A stretch of DNA of 64,000 bases. It comes from Ambrosia x helenae (lineage: Eukaryota; Streptophyta; Magnoliopsida; Asterales; Asteraceae). How positions within the stretch are numbered: the stretch's first letter is position 1; every line of letters starts with the position of its first letter. A model generated the notes under the pieces. The model had not been told where the DNA came from, made no database searches, and was given only the letters and a program-made list of their open reading frames with translations. Below, one piece after another: positions 32,961-44,036 of this stretch. The position numbers and the translations under genes were made by a program. Where the stretch lies: positions 32,168,561 to 32,232,560 of the forward strand of contig CM061223.1 in the NCBI GenBank assembly GCA_030844895.1, read 5' to 3'.

Positions 32961-34382
32961 AGGGACCCACCCTTTTGGTATGAAGTTCGATCCGCTGGTA
33001 AGGTTGGTTAATTAGATTTGAGCATATAGTAGCTATCTCCTGTAGCTTGGTAGTGTAGGCGTTGATCTCAGACCCAATCGTCTTTAGGTAACAAATTTCT
33101 AAATTTCGTCACAGGGTGTTACATTCTCCACCCAAGCATCTGTAATTCATTGAGTGTGCATGCAGCATACATTGTCCCATCCTGCCCGGGGCAAATGCAC
33201 ATGGCAAGAGCCTATACTATCGAAGTAATCTAACAGTCTCCTTCAGTTCCGTTGGAGTTATTGAAGTTTACAACCAATAGGAGCCTTGAAAGTATGATGG
33301 CAGGTTGTTGTTGTGGCATGTGCGTTCAAGGAATAAGAAAGTTCAAATGTGGAAGTCAGGGGAAAAGAATGATTTAACAAAATATGTCTTTACTAGCTTG
33401 GAAAGATGCAAGGGCATCAACCACCCTATCGTTGATCATAAGAACCCAGTCTTATCTAAGTTAACAAAGGAAAAGAAAAGAAAAGACAGGTAAGAAAAAA
33501 GGTAGGAGCCAATCGTCACCATGCTCAGTCTAGATAGTAGAGCCTTCATCCTCACTATTCATGTGCTCGTCCTGCTCAGGTTCCCCTTCTCCTTCCTCTT
33601 TCGCGGTGTCAGTGTTATATGGTTCTCATCACGTACAGTCTCCTTCTCCGGTCCTATGTAAGTCAGTTTAATGGTTAACAGCACCATTCGTTCCTCCAAT
33701 CGTGACTGTCAGTCACTGGTAGGTTTCTTCTTCCTTTGAGATATTGCACCGCATCGCAGGCCTTACATAACTCCCAAGAGTGTGTGTAACAAGCCCCGAT
33801 CTGATGTGTTCCCATAAATTTACTATATACTCACGAGAAATAGTGACACGTATATCATGTATCGCTTGCTCGTACAGGGCGTAAATGTACTAGAGTAAGG
33901 ATAAAATTCTATATGAGTAACCCAGTCTCGTCTGAGTTTCAAATGAGAGTAAGAAAGGTCAGATAACAAGGAATGGAAACTAATTGTCTTCTTGCTCGGT
34001 GAAAAAGGATAAGTCTCAGTATTTGACTTTCTTCAAATTTGATTCGGTTTAATGGTACCACATCATGCGCATCGTGCTGCTTCCTGTGTACATGCGCCAC
34101 AACGCTCGCAAGGGCTCTCTCCCCTGTACTATTGTTGGTTCTTCATCCACGAGGTTTGTTAGGATACTACTCCCAGTAATGCACCACCTGGTGTAACCCT
34201 AGGTTCCCACCAGTGACATGTTCAAAATTAGGTCTAAAACTAGAAGACAACATATCTCCCGAAACCATGTGTTGTAGATATATGTAGCTAAAAGCTAGTT
34301 GTGCACTTAAGTTGTGAGTGTACTCATGCTATGATGATTATAGACTAGACTCAACATGCAATCCAAGTTTACTATAACCAAT
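32961..34382 (-). other. G2 leader region, no intact gene
   Basis: This stretch should hold gag and any upstream ORF but contains only debris. At 33117-33130 the phrase GGGTGTTACATTCTCCACCC looks like an LTR end next to a polypurine tract, which suggests a remnant of another element. At about 33530-33620 the minus strand encodes a short acidic run (TAKEEGEGEPEQDEHMNSEDEG) that recalls the acidic part of the G1 upstream ORF. Nothing else was recognised. Confidence 0.5.
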
Positions 34383-34395
34383 GGCTCTGATACCA
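34383..34395 (-). other. Primer-binding site of G2 (initiator tRNA-Met)
   Basis: The minus strand reads TGGTATCAGAGCC three bases inside the 5' LTR boundary. Confidence 0.9.
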
Positions 34396-34398
34396 ATC

Positions 34399-37300
34399 TG
34401 TCACACCCTCAAATTTCCACTGCGGGGTTTATACCGCGAGGCGCATGACATACCAGGATCCCATAGCCATAAGTCATATTAACAAACCCTAAATGCCCAA
34501 ACCATTTAGTTCGTTTTCAAAAACCAAGTTTAGTTAAGCTGCAGAAGCGTAAACCAAATTTAAACCTTTTAAAACCATGCGCAAAACAACGCACCCAAAT
34601 TTAAACCATATGAAGGAAAATGTAAAAGCATAATTTGTAATTTAGGTGTATGCCCAAGACACAAATGCAGTGAAGTGTGCTGTGCTTTCTAATCGTGGCA
34701 CCGGAAGCTAACTACATGCAAAAGCATGTATATCGTGGGTCAACAAACAATGTTGGTGAGTTCACAAAGTAAAGAAAGTGAGTAAGTAAATGCGCTGGTT
34801 TCCAAAACCACGTAACCAAGTAAAAGCGTAGATCCCTAAGACCCAAAAGTTCAAGTGTTATCAGTTTAATCATGGCAGGGGTAGCTAACCCACTCATTGC
34901 AACTAAACAGGAGATTATTGGGAACCTTCAGTAATGTGTTAACATAAGTTAAACTGCCTTAGGAACTAGTGTCTATCAACACTAGCATAACATATGTGGT
35001 CAGAAGTTCATGCCCATGCTCCCAGCATCGCAAACATGAGGTTGCTGCACAACCTAATAGCGATATCAACTAATACCCCGTTCGCCTCCAGCGATTAACC
35101 CAATAATATGTAAGGACTTTCAGTGATATAGTGTTTAGTTCATAAAGGACCAATAAGTTTTAAACTGATCAAAGCGCAATCCACCCGAGGATTCGTAACA
35201 GACTCTCCTAAAGAGTCAATGTCCAAGTAGTCCCGAACCGGACTAGAAAACATTTACCAAAGTTGTCTCACCCTGAGACACATGCTTTTGAGAAAAAGTA
35301 GTGAAACTCACCTTAGTATGCAAGAAAGTAAATCCAAATCCAAAGTAGGGTGTGCTACCGACTCCCTAGTACATGTGTCACTAAGTGAGTATATGTGTAA
35401 TACCATTACACCATATAACCCGTTTGTCCAAGACGTTCAAAAGTTTAAAACCGTGAAAGTGACACCTTGCGATTCTACATGCATAAGTAAACCCTACGGA
35501 CCCTGTTGGTGAATATGTTGGTTATCATCAGTTTTACACTTCATTTTCATCTCATATAAGTGTCCATTCAAGTTCATGTCCGTTACATACCACATAAGAT
35601 TCCAAGTAGTCAAATAAACATACGTTACACAATCAGTGTTTTTAGGACATATTATGCGCCATGAAAACTACTTTATTAAAAATACTTATCCAGTGAGTTA
35701 GACCCCCAAACTTTTACTAAATATTTTAGGGGGTCTACTGGACAATCCCATATTTTTAGTTTGTGATTGTTGGATCAGTATTGCTCTTTTATATGAACTT
35801 GCTAGTGAACACTTAGGTGTTTAGCAAGTTCTTAATCAGTGATAGCACAGCGGAATGTTATGAGTTTAAAGCTACACTTATCAACAGGAGTTATTACTCC
35901 CCCTGGATGTTTGAGAAACTAATTAATGATAAGTATTTATTGAGAATCTAAGTATTGAATGAGAATGAAACACTTAGACAAATTATCAATAAATATGAAA
36001 TGGAAATAACAATAATATGCTTTGAAGGATTTCTGTATTAAAATCAATGTCTAAAACAGAGGGATGAACCCTTCTATTTATAGACTTTACAAATACATGA
36101 ACCTTGCCAAAAAGCAAGTTCAGAGACAAGTTGCAACAAGTTGCAATCTTGGAACTTGTACATAAAGTAAAAGTAATACTAAACTAATAAACTACTGATA
36201 CAAAAGGCGGTGGAAAAGATCTTCTCATAAGTACTGATGAATGACACACTACTGATGAGTAGTTTGTCTTCAGTAGTTCATTAGTAGAAATGTCTGGTTT
36301 GGACTTCAGAACTTCTGATGACTTTTCTTCTTCAGTACTTGTGTAATCTCTTCTTCAGCAGTTTGATCTTCCTTCTTCAACAGTTCTATACTTAGAATAT
36401 TTTGACAGAAGTGAATTAGACTAAGGTTTGCAAAAGTGGTTTCACCAATCCTCTTTGTCCTAACAGTGATAAAACCATGTAAAAAAATTATGAAAAATCA
36501 CACAACACAGCTAATTCCAGAAACTACACACAATAGATCAGTTTAGTAAAAAAATTCCCAAAAATAGTGTATTCATCCAAACGGGATGAATCCACTTGAA
36601 AAAGCCAATTTATTCCAATGTTAATCTACTGTCCAAATTTCATAATTTAATTCCTTGTAAAACTCGAGTTACGATTGTTCAAAGTTGACTAAGTTTGTTA
36701 ATTCGAAAATCTGATATGACCTTTAATCCAAGAAAATTCCAAAAACATATCAAACGACATCCAAATCAGATGATTTTGCCCATTCTAAAAAATTTAAGAC
36801 CATGTAAAATCCATTCATGCAAAGAATCGATCAAAACAATTATTTTCAAGCCACGTAACAGACCGTACAAGTTGACATTCAGATTCTGTCCAGATTTTAA
36901 TCATGCAATATCATCAATTATATCAAACCCTAGTTGCATATTATCAATCAATAACACCTAATAATTATCATAAAACATTAATAAGAGCCACATCTGATCA
37001 AAACCCTAATGATACATCATAAACATCATCATTCATAAACCCTAGGCGTCTAAAACATCAAGAACATGCAAAATCATGCAACCTATCAATTACTAATCGC
37101 ATGAGATTATGTTTAACCCATTCAATCTTTATAAACATCAAGTTTTAATCTTTATGAAAAGGTTTTAGACCTGGACAAACTTAGTTATAAGGTTTTATAA
37201 CATATTAAAGAAGATTAAAACACAAGAGATTGAAGATTATACCGCAAGCTCTTCAAAACAATCAACCGAATGCTCTTGAAGCTTCCCGATCGATGTTCTT

Positions 37301-37793
37301 GCACCTTAGCAGGTGTTTAGGGTTAATATTTCGTAAAAGGGCAGTAGGGGAGATTAGGGTTTGAGTTTAGGAGATACAAGAGGCATAAGGTTGCTTAAAT
37401 ACTAGTTTAAGGAGGTTTGCTGAGTGTAACCCCATGTGTTAAGACCCCAACCATCCTACTGGTCCTCCTATTATGATTTTTATTAACGTATCCGGTTTAA
37501 GTTCACGTAATCACATACAGTTTGCACATAGTTTCACAGAGTATCATAGAAGCACGTAATTGCAATCAATCTCAATCAATTAATTCACAATTATTTAACT
37601 ACATCGTTCACCAAAGTCCAAGGTTCACTAATAATGTATACAATCTGGTAATTCCCCGAATTACCACTTCATGCAGTTATTAACCTATAACTATGCAACG
37701 TGTGTCCTATCTAGCTAACCCTAGTTAAGTAGAATGCAAGAAATGTAACTAGAGTTTAGTTAAAGTGAGAACCTGAAATTGCGGGGTATCACA
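34399..37793 (-). repeat. 5' LTR of G2 with nested Copia LTR
   Basis: It is homologous to 26370-29195 throughout (same TGTCACACCC start and GGGGTATCACA end). A Copia LTR and its target duplication interrupt it at 35768-36470. Without that insert it is about 2.69 kb; it is shorter than its partner mainly through a deletion of about 130 bases near 37425. Confidence 0.92.
35768..36465 (-). mobile_element. Sirevirus-type Copia LTR A (solo-LTR-like), 698 bp
   Basis: It starts TGTTGGATCAG and ends GTCCTAACA, with the 5-bp target duplication GTGAT at 35763-35767 and 36466-36470. Its length equals LTR B (50075-50772), with about ten substitutions between them. Both ends carry the duplication, so locally it looks like a solo LTR. 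However, the sequence to its right is the same right flank that follows LTR B, so it is part of a larger rearrangement. A TATA box (CTATAAATAG, minus strand) lies at 36074-36083. Confidence 0.93.
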
Positions 37794-38154
37794 GGGGTGA
37801 AGGCTACGAGGTGTTTGGTGATGGTTGTGGTGGTGAAGCTGACGGGGGTGGAGGTGATGGTGATGGTGAGTGGCGGAGACGATGATGGTGAAGGAGGCGG
37901 TGGTGAAGGTATGCGATGAAGATAACCCCAAAAAATCTATCCCTAAATCTAATTTGTTCTTAAATAATTAGCTGTATGATGATGATGTTGTGCTCCTTCG
38001 ATGATGATGTTGTGCTCCTTCGATGGTTGCAGATCAAAGATTTAGGGGGTTCAGACATGTGCTCCTTCGATGATGATGATGATGGTTTGGTAAGACCCGC
38101 CCCAGTTTACCTTGTTTTAGATTAGTGTGTGTTCAAAGAATGAATTAAAGTACA

Positions 38155-38156
<2 letters not shown>

Positions 38157-38220
<64 letters not shown>
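38157..38220. repeat. (TTA)n microsatellite, copy 1
   Basis: About 21 triplets; the paralogous array in copy 2 (52259-52314) has about 18. Confidence 0.97.
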
Positions 38221-38221
<1 letters not shown>

Positions 38222-38840
38222 AAAGGAGGAGACAGACGACAAGATTTCACACCTTGCCTTTCTTTGACCTCAACAAAACACTATTTGTTTCTTTTCTATA
38301 CAAAAACCACCACCAGTGTGGTGGCCTAATGTGACGACTAACAAATGCATTTTCAAGGGTTTGTATGGTTTGGTTCGGTTCTATGTAAATAGGTTGTTAG
38401 TCATTCGTGCATAGTGACTTTTGTGTTTTACAGTAATATAAATAGGAGTAGTCTATGTTTTTTTCTTTTGGTGCACACTAACATAATGGCGTTTTATTTT
38501 CAAAATTTGATTAATAAACTTTGACCCTACACTTTGTTAATATTCATTTGTATGTCTCCAGTATTGCTCTCATGGAGGGTCACATATTAAAGATCAATTA
38601 AAATTTGAAGTTTAGTATGTATCAAAATCAAAACGTATATACACTGCTTTGGTATCTAATTTAATAATAGACATGGTCTGATACACCCATATCTATTAAA
38701 AACTTGTTTATTTTTTAATATTGATGTAAGTTTGACAGTGCATATGCCAGATCTTTTATTTGTATACAAAATAATAATATTAGGGTTGGGCTATCCAACC
38801 CACTGATTAGTTGAACCAAAACTCTTAAAATCGCCTTCAA

Positions 38841-38894
<54 letters not shown>
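38841..38894. repeat. (TTA)n microsatellite, second array, copy 1
   Basis: About 18 triplets; the paralogous array in copy 2 (52947-53009) has about 21. Confidence 0.97.
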
Positions 38895-39665
38895 CTTTTC
38901 GTTCCAAAGTAGGAAGTGGCAACGACATTTGAAACACAAACATAAACAAGTGCCCTCACACCTTTGGCTTATGTTAATGTAAGTAGGAGTCACATTTGTT
39001 TTTTTTTTTTAATTGATGTATACTGGTGTGATATGATTATTATAGCTATCACTTGTTATCTACAATGGTGTAACAAGAATGGAGTTGCAGAGGAAAATTA
39101 GAAGTGGCTGTGGGTGGACCATCATTCGAATAACTTAAAGAATAAACTAGTTGTTACATATGTGTAATTAGTGCTTTTTTTACAAGGTTGAAATATATCT
39201 CATGATGTTTGAAGGTGATGACAGTGGACAAGATTTGAAGAGCTAGTTAGTTGTAGGTTTTATATATTTTAGTGGATTAGTAATTTGGTTATGTTTTTCT
39301 TTTCGTTGGTGTAACTATATTACATTGATGTATTTTTTTATTTTTCATGCAAGTTTTTTGTTTACATTGGTGTAAGGGCGTATTACATGTATTACATTGA
39401 TGTAAGTTAAACAGTTTATACATGTTAATTGGTGGGTTATATTTACAATGGCTCTCAAATTTATAAGTATCTTTTGGGTTTTTACACCGGTGTAAATAAT
39501 TTTCTTAGATGGGTTTCATAAACAATTGATGCACATATTGACTTTTGAATATGTGTTTTTTTAAAGTAAATGAATTAAAAAATAAAATAAAGTTAAAAAA
39601 ATATGTTACTTTAATAAGTGAATAAAAAATTAATATGATATTATATTACTTTCTTCTATCTCATA

Positions 39666-40407
39666 TAGGGTTGCAAACGAACTGAACTTTCAGCGAACAG
39701 TTCATGAACTGTTCGGCGTGAAGTTCGTTCGTTTAGTAAATGAACGAACACGAACAAAAAATTCCGTTCGTTTAGTTAAACGAACGAACATGAACAGAGG
39801 TCGAGTTCGTTCGTTTATGTTCGTGAACGTTCGGTAACGTGTTCATTTGTGTGCGATAGTTTATTAAGGTTTTTAATTTTTATAATTATTAATATTCTTT
39901 TATTTTTATTTATTTTACCCAACAAATGATATATTTGAGGTAAATATATGACTAATGAGATCAATAAACCTAATTTTTGTATCCAAGCTCATTATATGTT
40001 TCCACGTTCCAACGTTGATGCCCCCCACCTCCAACGCCCTCTGCCATCCACCTCCAATGCCCTTCTCCAGTACTAAGTATGTTTGGACAATTATGTTATA
40101 TTTTAGGTGGATCTAGCTAATGTCTTAATGTATATGAATTCGATGTTATTCAAAAGTTAATATATGTCCGTATTTGTTTCCGTTCATGAACACTTGTTTG
40201 TGTTCATTAATGTTCGTTTGTGTTCGTGTGCGTTCATGAGCAAAACTAACAAATGAACACGAACATGAGTGTTTTCTTAACAAACGAACACGAACAGAAA
40301 ATCTTGTTCGGTAAGTGTTCAGGAACTGTTCGTGAACACATAAATTTCCTAACAAACGAACACGAACAAGGCCTTGATCGTGTTCATTCGGTTCGTTTGC
40401 AACCCTA
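39666..40407. mobile_element. Non-autonomous hAT element, copy 1, 742 bp
   Basis: The terminal inverted repeats start TAGGGTTGCAAACGAAC and the right end is the exact complement. They are flanked by a perfect 8-bp duplication ATCTCATA at 39658-39665 and 40408-40415. Both subterminal regions (about 39690-39845 and 40160-40390) are packed with GTTCGTTCG and CGAACACGAAC words, as expected of hAT transposase-binding sites. The open frame at 40146-40355 is made of these repeats and is not a gene. No transposase is present. Confidence 0.92.
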
Positions 40408-40519
40408 ATCTCATAGTTTTTTTTTTACCTAAATACCCTCTTGTACTTTATTCTATTAAAAAATACTAATAAAAATTAAAATTAACATATCAAGACAAAA
40501 AAAGTCTCATCATTTGATC

Positions 40520-43500
40520 TCATAGTTTGTCTTTGATGGTTTTCTGGATTTGATAGGCAAAGGTGGAAGGATCCCTGAATTGTGTGATCAGAGGTTTTTC
40601 TTCAATGTCAAAGTCAGAATGGACTACTGCACTTCCTTCTAGTAGTACCATTCTGAAATCAGTCTTCACATTCTCCTCTGATTTCTTCTTTTGAGTAGCT
40701 GGTCTTCTTTGAACACCAGAAGTTCTAACTACTGAAGTTGATACTTCAGCAGTTTCAAACTTCTCTGGATTTGCAGCCCTTGCAGCCTTGTATTTTCTGT
40801 AAGTGTCCATTAATCATTCTTCCTTCCATTTGGACACAGAGGCTTTTGAACCATAACCATTAGCTACTAGTTCTTCTATCATCTGGGCTCTCTTGGCTTT
40901 TGTATCTTTACTTGTTGCAAGTTTGTCTGCAATAAGTTGAGCTCTTCTTGTCAGCTCTTCCATGGAGAGTCTCTTCAATGTATAGGCTTTGATCTTGCTG
41001 TTCTTAGTAATATAAGACATCAGTTGATGTCTTTTGTCTTCCTCAGCAATTCTCTCTAGGCTAGCCTGCCTTTGAAGTTCAGCTTCATAAGCCTGTAGCT
41101 TTTCATCCAGGCTTAAGTCCAAGTCATCCCTTTCTTCCAGAAGTTTCCAAATCTGATCATCCTTGGCTTTCTTCTGAACTGCCACTAAACTCTTCTCAAG
41201 AAGTTCTGCTGATTGAGAGATTGGAGAAGGGTTTAGTACAGTCATAGTGGTAACTGTTGTAATAGGCCTAGGAGGAACAGGAGTTGGTTGAGTAGGTTCA
41301 GTTGATCTGGAAGGCTCTTGTTCAGCAGTTTGAGTGTTGGAAGTGTTAACATCTAATGGGTTGACAACTACTGAAGGTTTGTCAACTACTGAAGGATTGT
41401 CTTCAATACTTTCTGAGTCTTTATCAGAACTTTGTCCATCAGAGGTTTCTTCATTGTGCCCTTGGGATTCATCAGACTTTTCAGCATCTTCTATTTCTTG
41501 AATAGAGACACCAAATTGTTGGGCCAGTTTTTCTTTTCTGGCTTGGTTTCTTTGTTCTCTTTCTTGGATAGCCACTCTTGCCTTTTTCCTGGCTTCAAGT
41601 GACTCCATAGGTTCCTTAGTTTTCTCCCCCTTTTTGGCTTCATCAGGTTTTGATGTTGAAGGTTGGGAGAACTGACCTGTAAGATTAGCAATCTGTTTGC
41701 TGTTGAAATCAATCTTGTTGGACAGATCGTTCATCTTTGTCTGTATCACCCCAAATTGGTTCTTTATGGACAGCTCCAAGTTAGCTGTGTATGTTTGGAA
41801 GTGATTTTTGATGAGGGTGCTCATCATATGATATAAGGGACCATCTGGGCTGCATAGCTGGTTCATGTCTATGCTGGATTGCCCAGGGAATTGGGTAGGC
41901 ATTTGTAGTGAGGGGTGTGTTTTTGGTTGATCTTCTTGTTGTACAGAAGATGCCACTATAGGGGAATCAGGGATTAAGTGGACTTTAACCTGATCTGGTG
42001 TGACTAGCTTCTTGAGCATAGATACACCAGGTGCAGGACCTTCACTTGTAGCCGTCAATCCAGTAGTTTGGTGTTTTGAAACATCATCCAAGTCAATGGA
42101 ATCATCCAAATCCCTGATTACATCCTCAATGAGGACTGTATCAGTTACATCATGAGCTGAGCCCAACTCAGTTGTCTCATGTACCTCTTTTTCTTGGTTC
42201 AGAGGATTTCCTACCTCAGGCATTAAGCCTTCATCAGTAGTTGCCACAATTGAGGTCTTAGCTATGTTGCTTCTTTCCTCAGATCCACCACTGGGTGGTA
42301 AATGAGTAGTAGCAGCCTCAAAAGTACCAAGAGTTTCTAAGTTTGGTCTTAGAGACCCTGGTTCATCCTCATCTCTTTGGTTAGGGCTTTGAGTGTCCAC
42401 ATCCATGTCAAATTCTGAGGCTATGTCCCCTGTTTGATGTGGTTGTTGGGGACTGACATGTTTAGATGGGACTTTCTCTTTTAGCCCAGAGAGAAGTTTG
42501 GCTATTTCAAAATCAGGTTCAGAAAGTTGGGGTGCTTGTTCAGTAGTTTGGGCAGTGGGTTCAGCAGTTTCAAAAGAAGCATCAATAGGAATGGTTTTCT
42601 TAAGTCTTTTTCTTTTGAAAAGAATTGTGATTGGTGCTCTTGGTGGGGTTTGAGATGGATGAGACTGAGAGGATGTTTCAGTCACATCTTTAGGAAGTGC
42701 AGATTGCACAATAGGTTGTTCAGGCATCTCAACCTCCTGAACAGCTTTTCTTTTTGGTTTGGTGGGTTTTTGTTTTTGTTCCTTGGGTTTCTTGGCCTTT
42801 GGGGGTGTAGGTTTGGAAGATGAGGGTTCCATGGGGACTGGTTCTGGTTCCCCTTGGTCATCTTCTGGCCAGGCAGCCTGTTTGTTGTGCCTAGAGTATG
42901 CTTGTGAGGTTAAGGGTTTCAAAATTGCAGTTTTACCCACAAGCACCTCCTCACCCAGTTCTTTGATTATGCATTGCATAATGAACCTTGGGTATAACAA
43001 AAACTTCTTTTTAGTGTTATTATGATGTAACACCAACTCATTAAAGAAAAGTTTTGATGCCCTGTATTTTGTTTCATTCACTATGGAATGAAAAATTGGT
43101 TGAAAGGTTGGGGGCATCTGGTCATAAGACCCTGTTTTAGGACTCAGACACATAATTATATAATGAAACAAAAGTTTGTATTTTGGTTCAAAATACTTTT
43201 TAAAGATTGTAGCTTGTGAGAGAGTACCTTGATAACCACATTCTGTCATGGTTAGGTGGATTGCAGAGTTTTCAAACTTTTCAGGGGCATTCACATCATT
43301 CAACCCCAGTCTGATTGCAAGTGTGGCCGGTGTGATGGCCATTGTTCTTCCTTTGATTGTTGAGTTGAGGGAGATAACCTCATTATCCACCATCATTGTC
43401 TCAGCGTTAGCCCAGAACTCATTGAGAGTTTCAGGATGTATTGGTGGGTCTATTGTGAGAGCAGTGATATATTGGGATTTGACAACGAGATCAATGATCT

Positions 43501-43702
43501 CATCGTATTGGGACCAGCCTTCTTGTTTTTCTAAGTAGGCTCTAAGATTGTGTCCCTGTTTTAGAACTAGAGCCATGTGTTTTGGTGTGTGGTTTGGATT
43601 GAACAGTGTTTTTGCAGGTTCAGGGTTTGAGAGCTTTTTGTGAGAGAAGGAGGGTATTTTTGTTTTTTTGAATGGATAAGTGCTGGAAAAGGTATTTATC
43701 AA
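40520..43702 (-). pseudogene. Env-like / extra ORF of the Sirevirus-type Copia element
   Basis: The frame runs 962 codons (43702-40814), meets one in-frame TGA at 40814-40816, and continues in the same frame for 96 more codons to TGA at 40520. The conserved-looking start is near MALVLKQGHNLRAYLEKQEG; the ~42 residues before it may be leader. The rest is highly charged and Pro/Ser/Thr/Gln-rich. Coiled-coil-like segments occur at about residues 710-750 and 840-955 (RKEKLAQQFG, KLQAYEAELQRQASLERIAE). I see no signal peptide and no clear membrane segment, so env-like refers to position only. The C-terminal ~60 residues (KTDF..LLEG...FAYQ) recur in the fragment at 55753-55964. Function is unknown. 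Confidence 0.75.
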
Positions 43703-44036
43703 AAAGTTTTAAACCGCCTAGGTCAAACTTCTGATGTGGGAAAAGTCTGATTTGCCCTTTTTGACTAAACTGCTGAAGAAGAATTATTTTCATCAGTAGT
43801 TCCCACTTTCTCTTCAGTAGTTTTGAACAACTGATGAGAATACTTTATAAATACTGTTATTCATAACTTCTGAAGGTTGTTTTATCAGAAGTTAATCACT
43901 TTTCAGAAAAATATTCCCATACTGATGTTTTGTTCATCAGTAGTTTCTCTCTTGTTTGTTTTTCAGAAGTTTTTAATTTTGAAAACAGATGTAAGTGAAA
44001 AATGAAAAATATGTGCAGAAAGGTAAAGAGAAACAC

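Larger units (their letters stand above)
26370..37793 (-). mobile_element. G2: older Tekay-type Ty3/Gypsy element, degenerate
   Basis: It is bounded by LTRs at 26370-29195 (3') and 34399-37793 (5', containing a later Copia LTR). A perfect 5-bp target duplication GGGGT lies at 26365-26369 and 37794-37798. The primer-binding site and polypurine tract are in the correct places for minus-strand orientation. Pol is broken by at least five stops and most of gag is missing. The LTRs differ by many substitutions and indels, including loss of about 130 bases (28690-28820 equivalent) from the 5' LTR, so it is much older than G1. Confidence 0.93.
37799..39657. other. Host flank of G2, no gene seen
   Basis: It starts with a GGTGRTGGTG-rich stretch (to about 37915) that matches the composition left of G2. 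About three direct repeats of a TGTGCTCCTTCGATGATG-like unit lie at 37978-38085. Two (TTA)n arrays follow, with AT-rich DNA containing several words of the type ACATTGGTGTAA (39000-39500). The His-rich and poly-Ile open frames here are low-complexity artefacts. Confidence 0.6.
36466..40522. repeat. Duplicated block, copy 1 (4057 bp)
   Basis: It matches 50773-54119 from the GTGAT duplication, through the rest of the G2 LTR, host flank and hAT element, to the shared word TTTGATCTCA. After that copy 1 enters Copia coding sequence and copy 2 enters unrelated DNA. Copy 1 keeps 203 bp (37244-37446) and 516 bp (38920-39435) that copy 2 lacks. Confidence 0.93.

Noticed and set aside
38715..38993. Open frame with a long poly-Ile tract (also at 52821-53105 and 52229-52423)
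   Set aside because: Translations of (TTA)n microsatellites; no coding evidence.
40146..40355. 69-codon open frame also present at 53746-53955
   Set aside because: Composed of the subterminal GTTCG repeats of the hAT element; duplicated with it.
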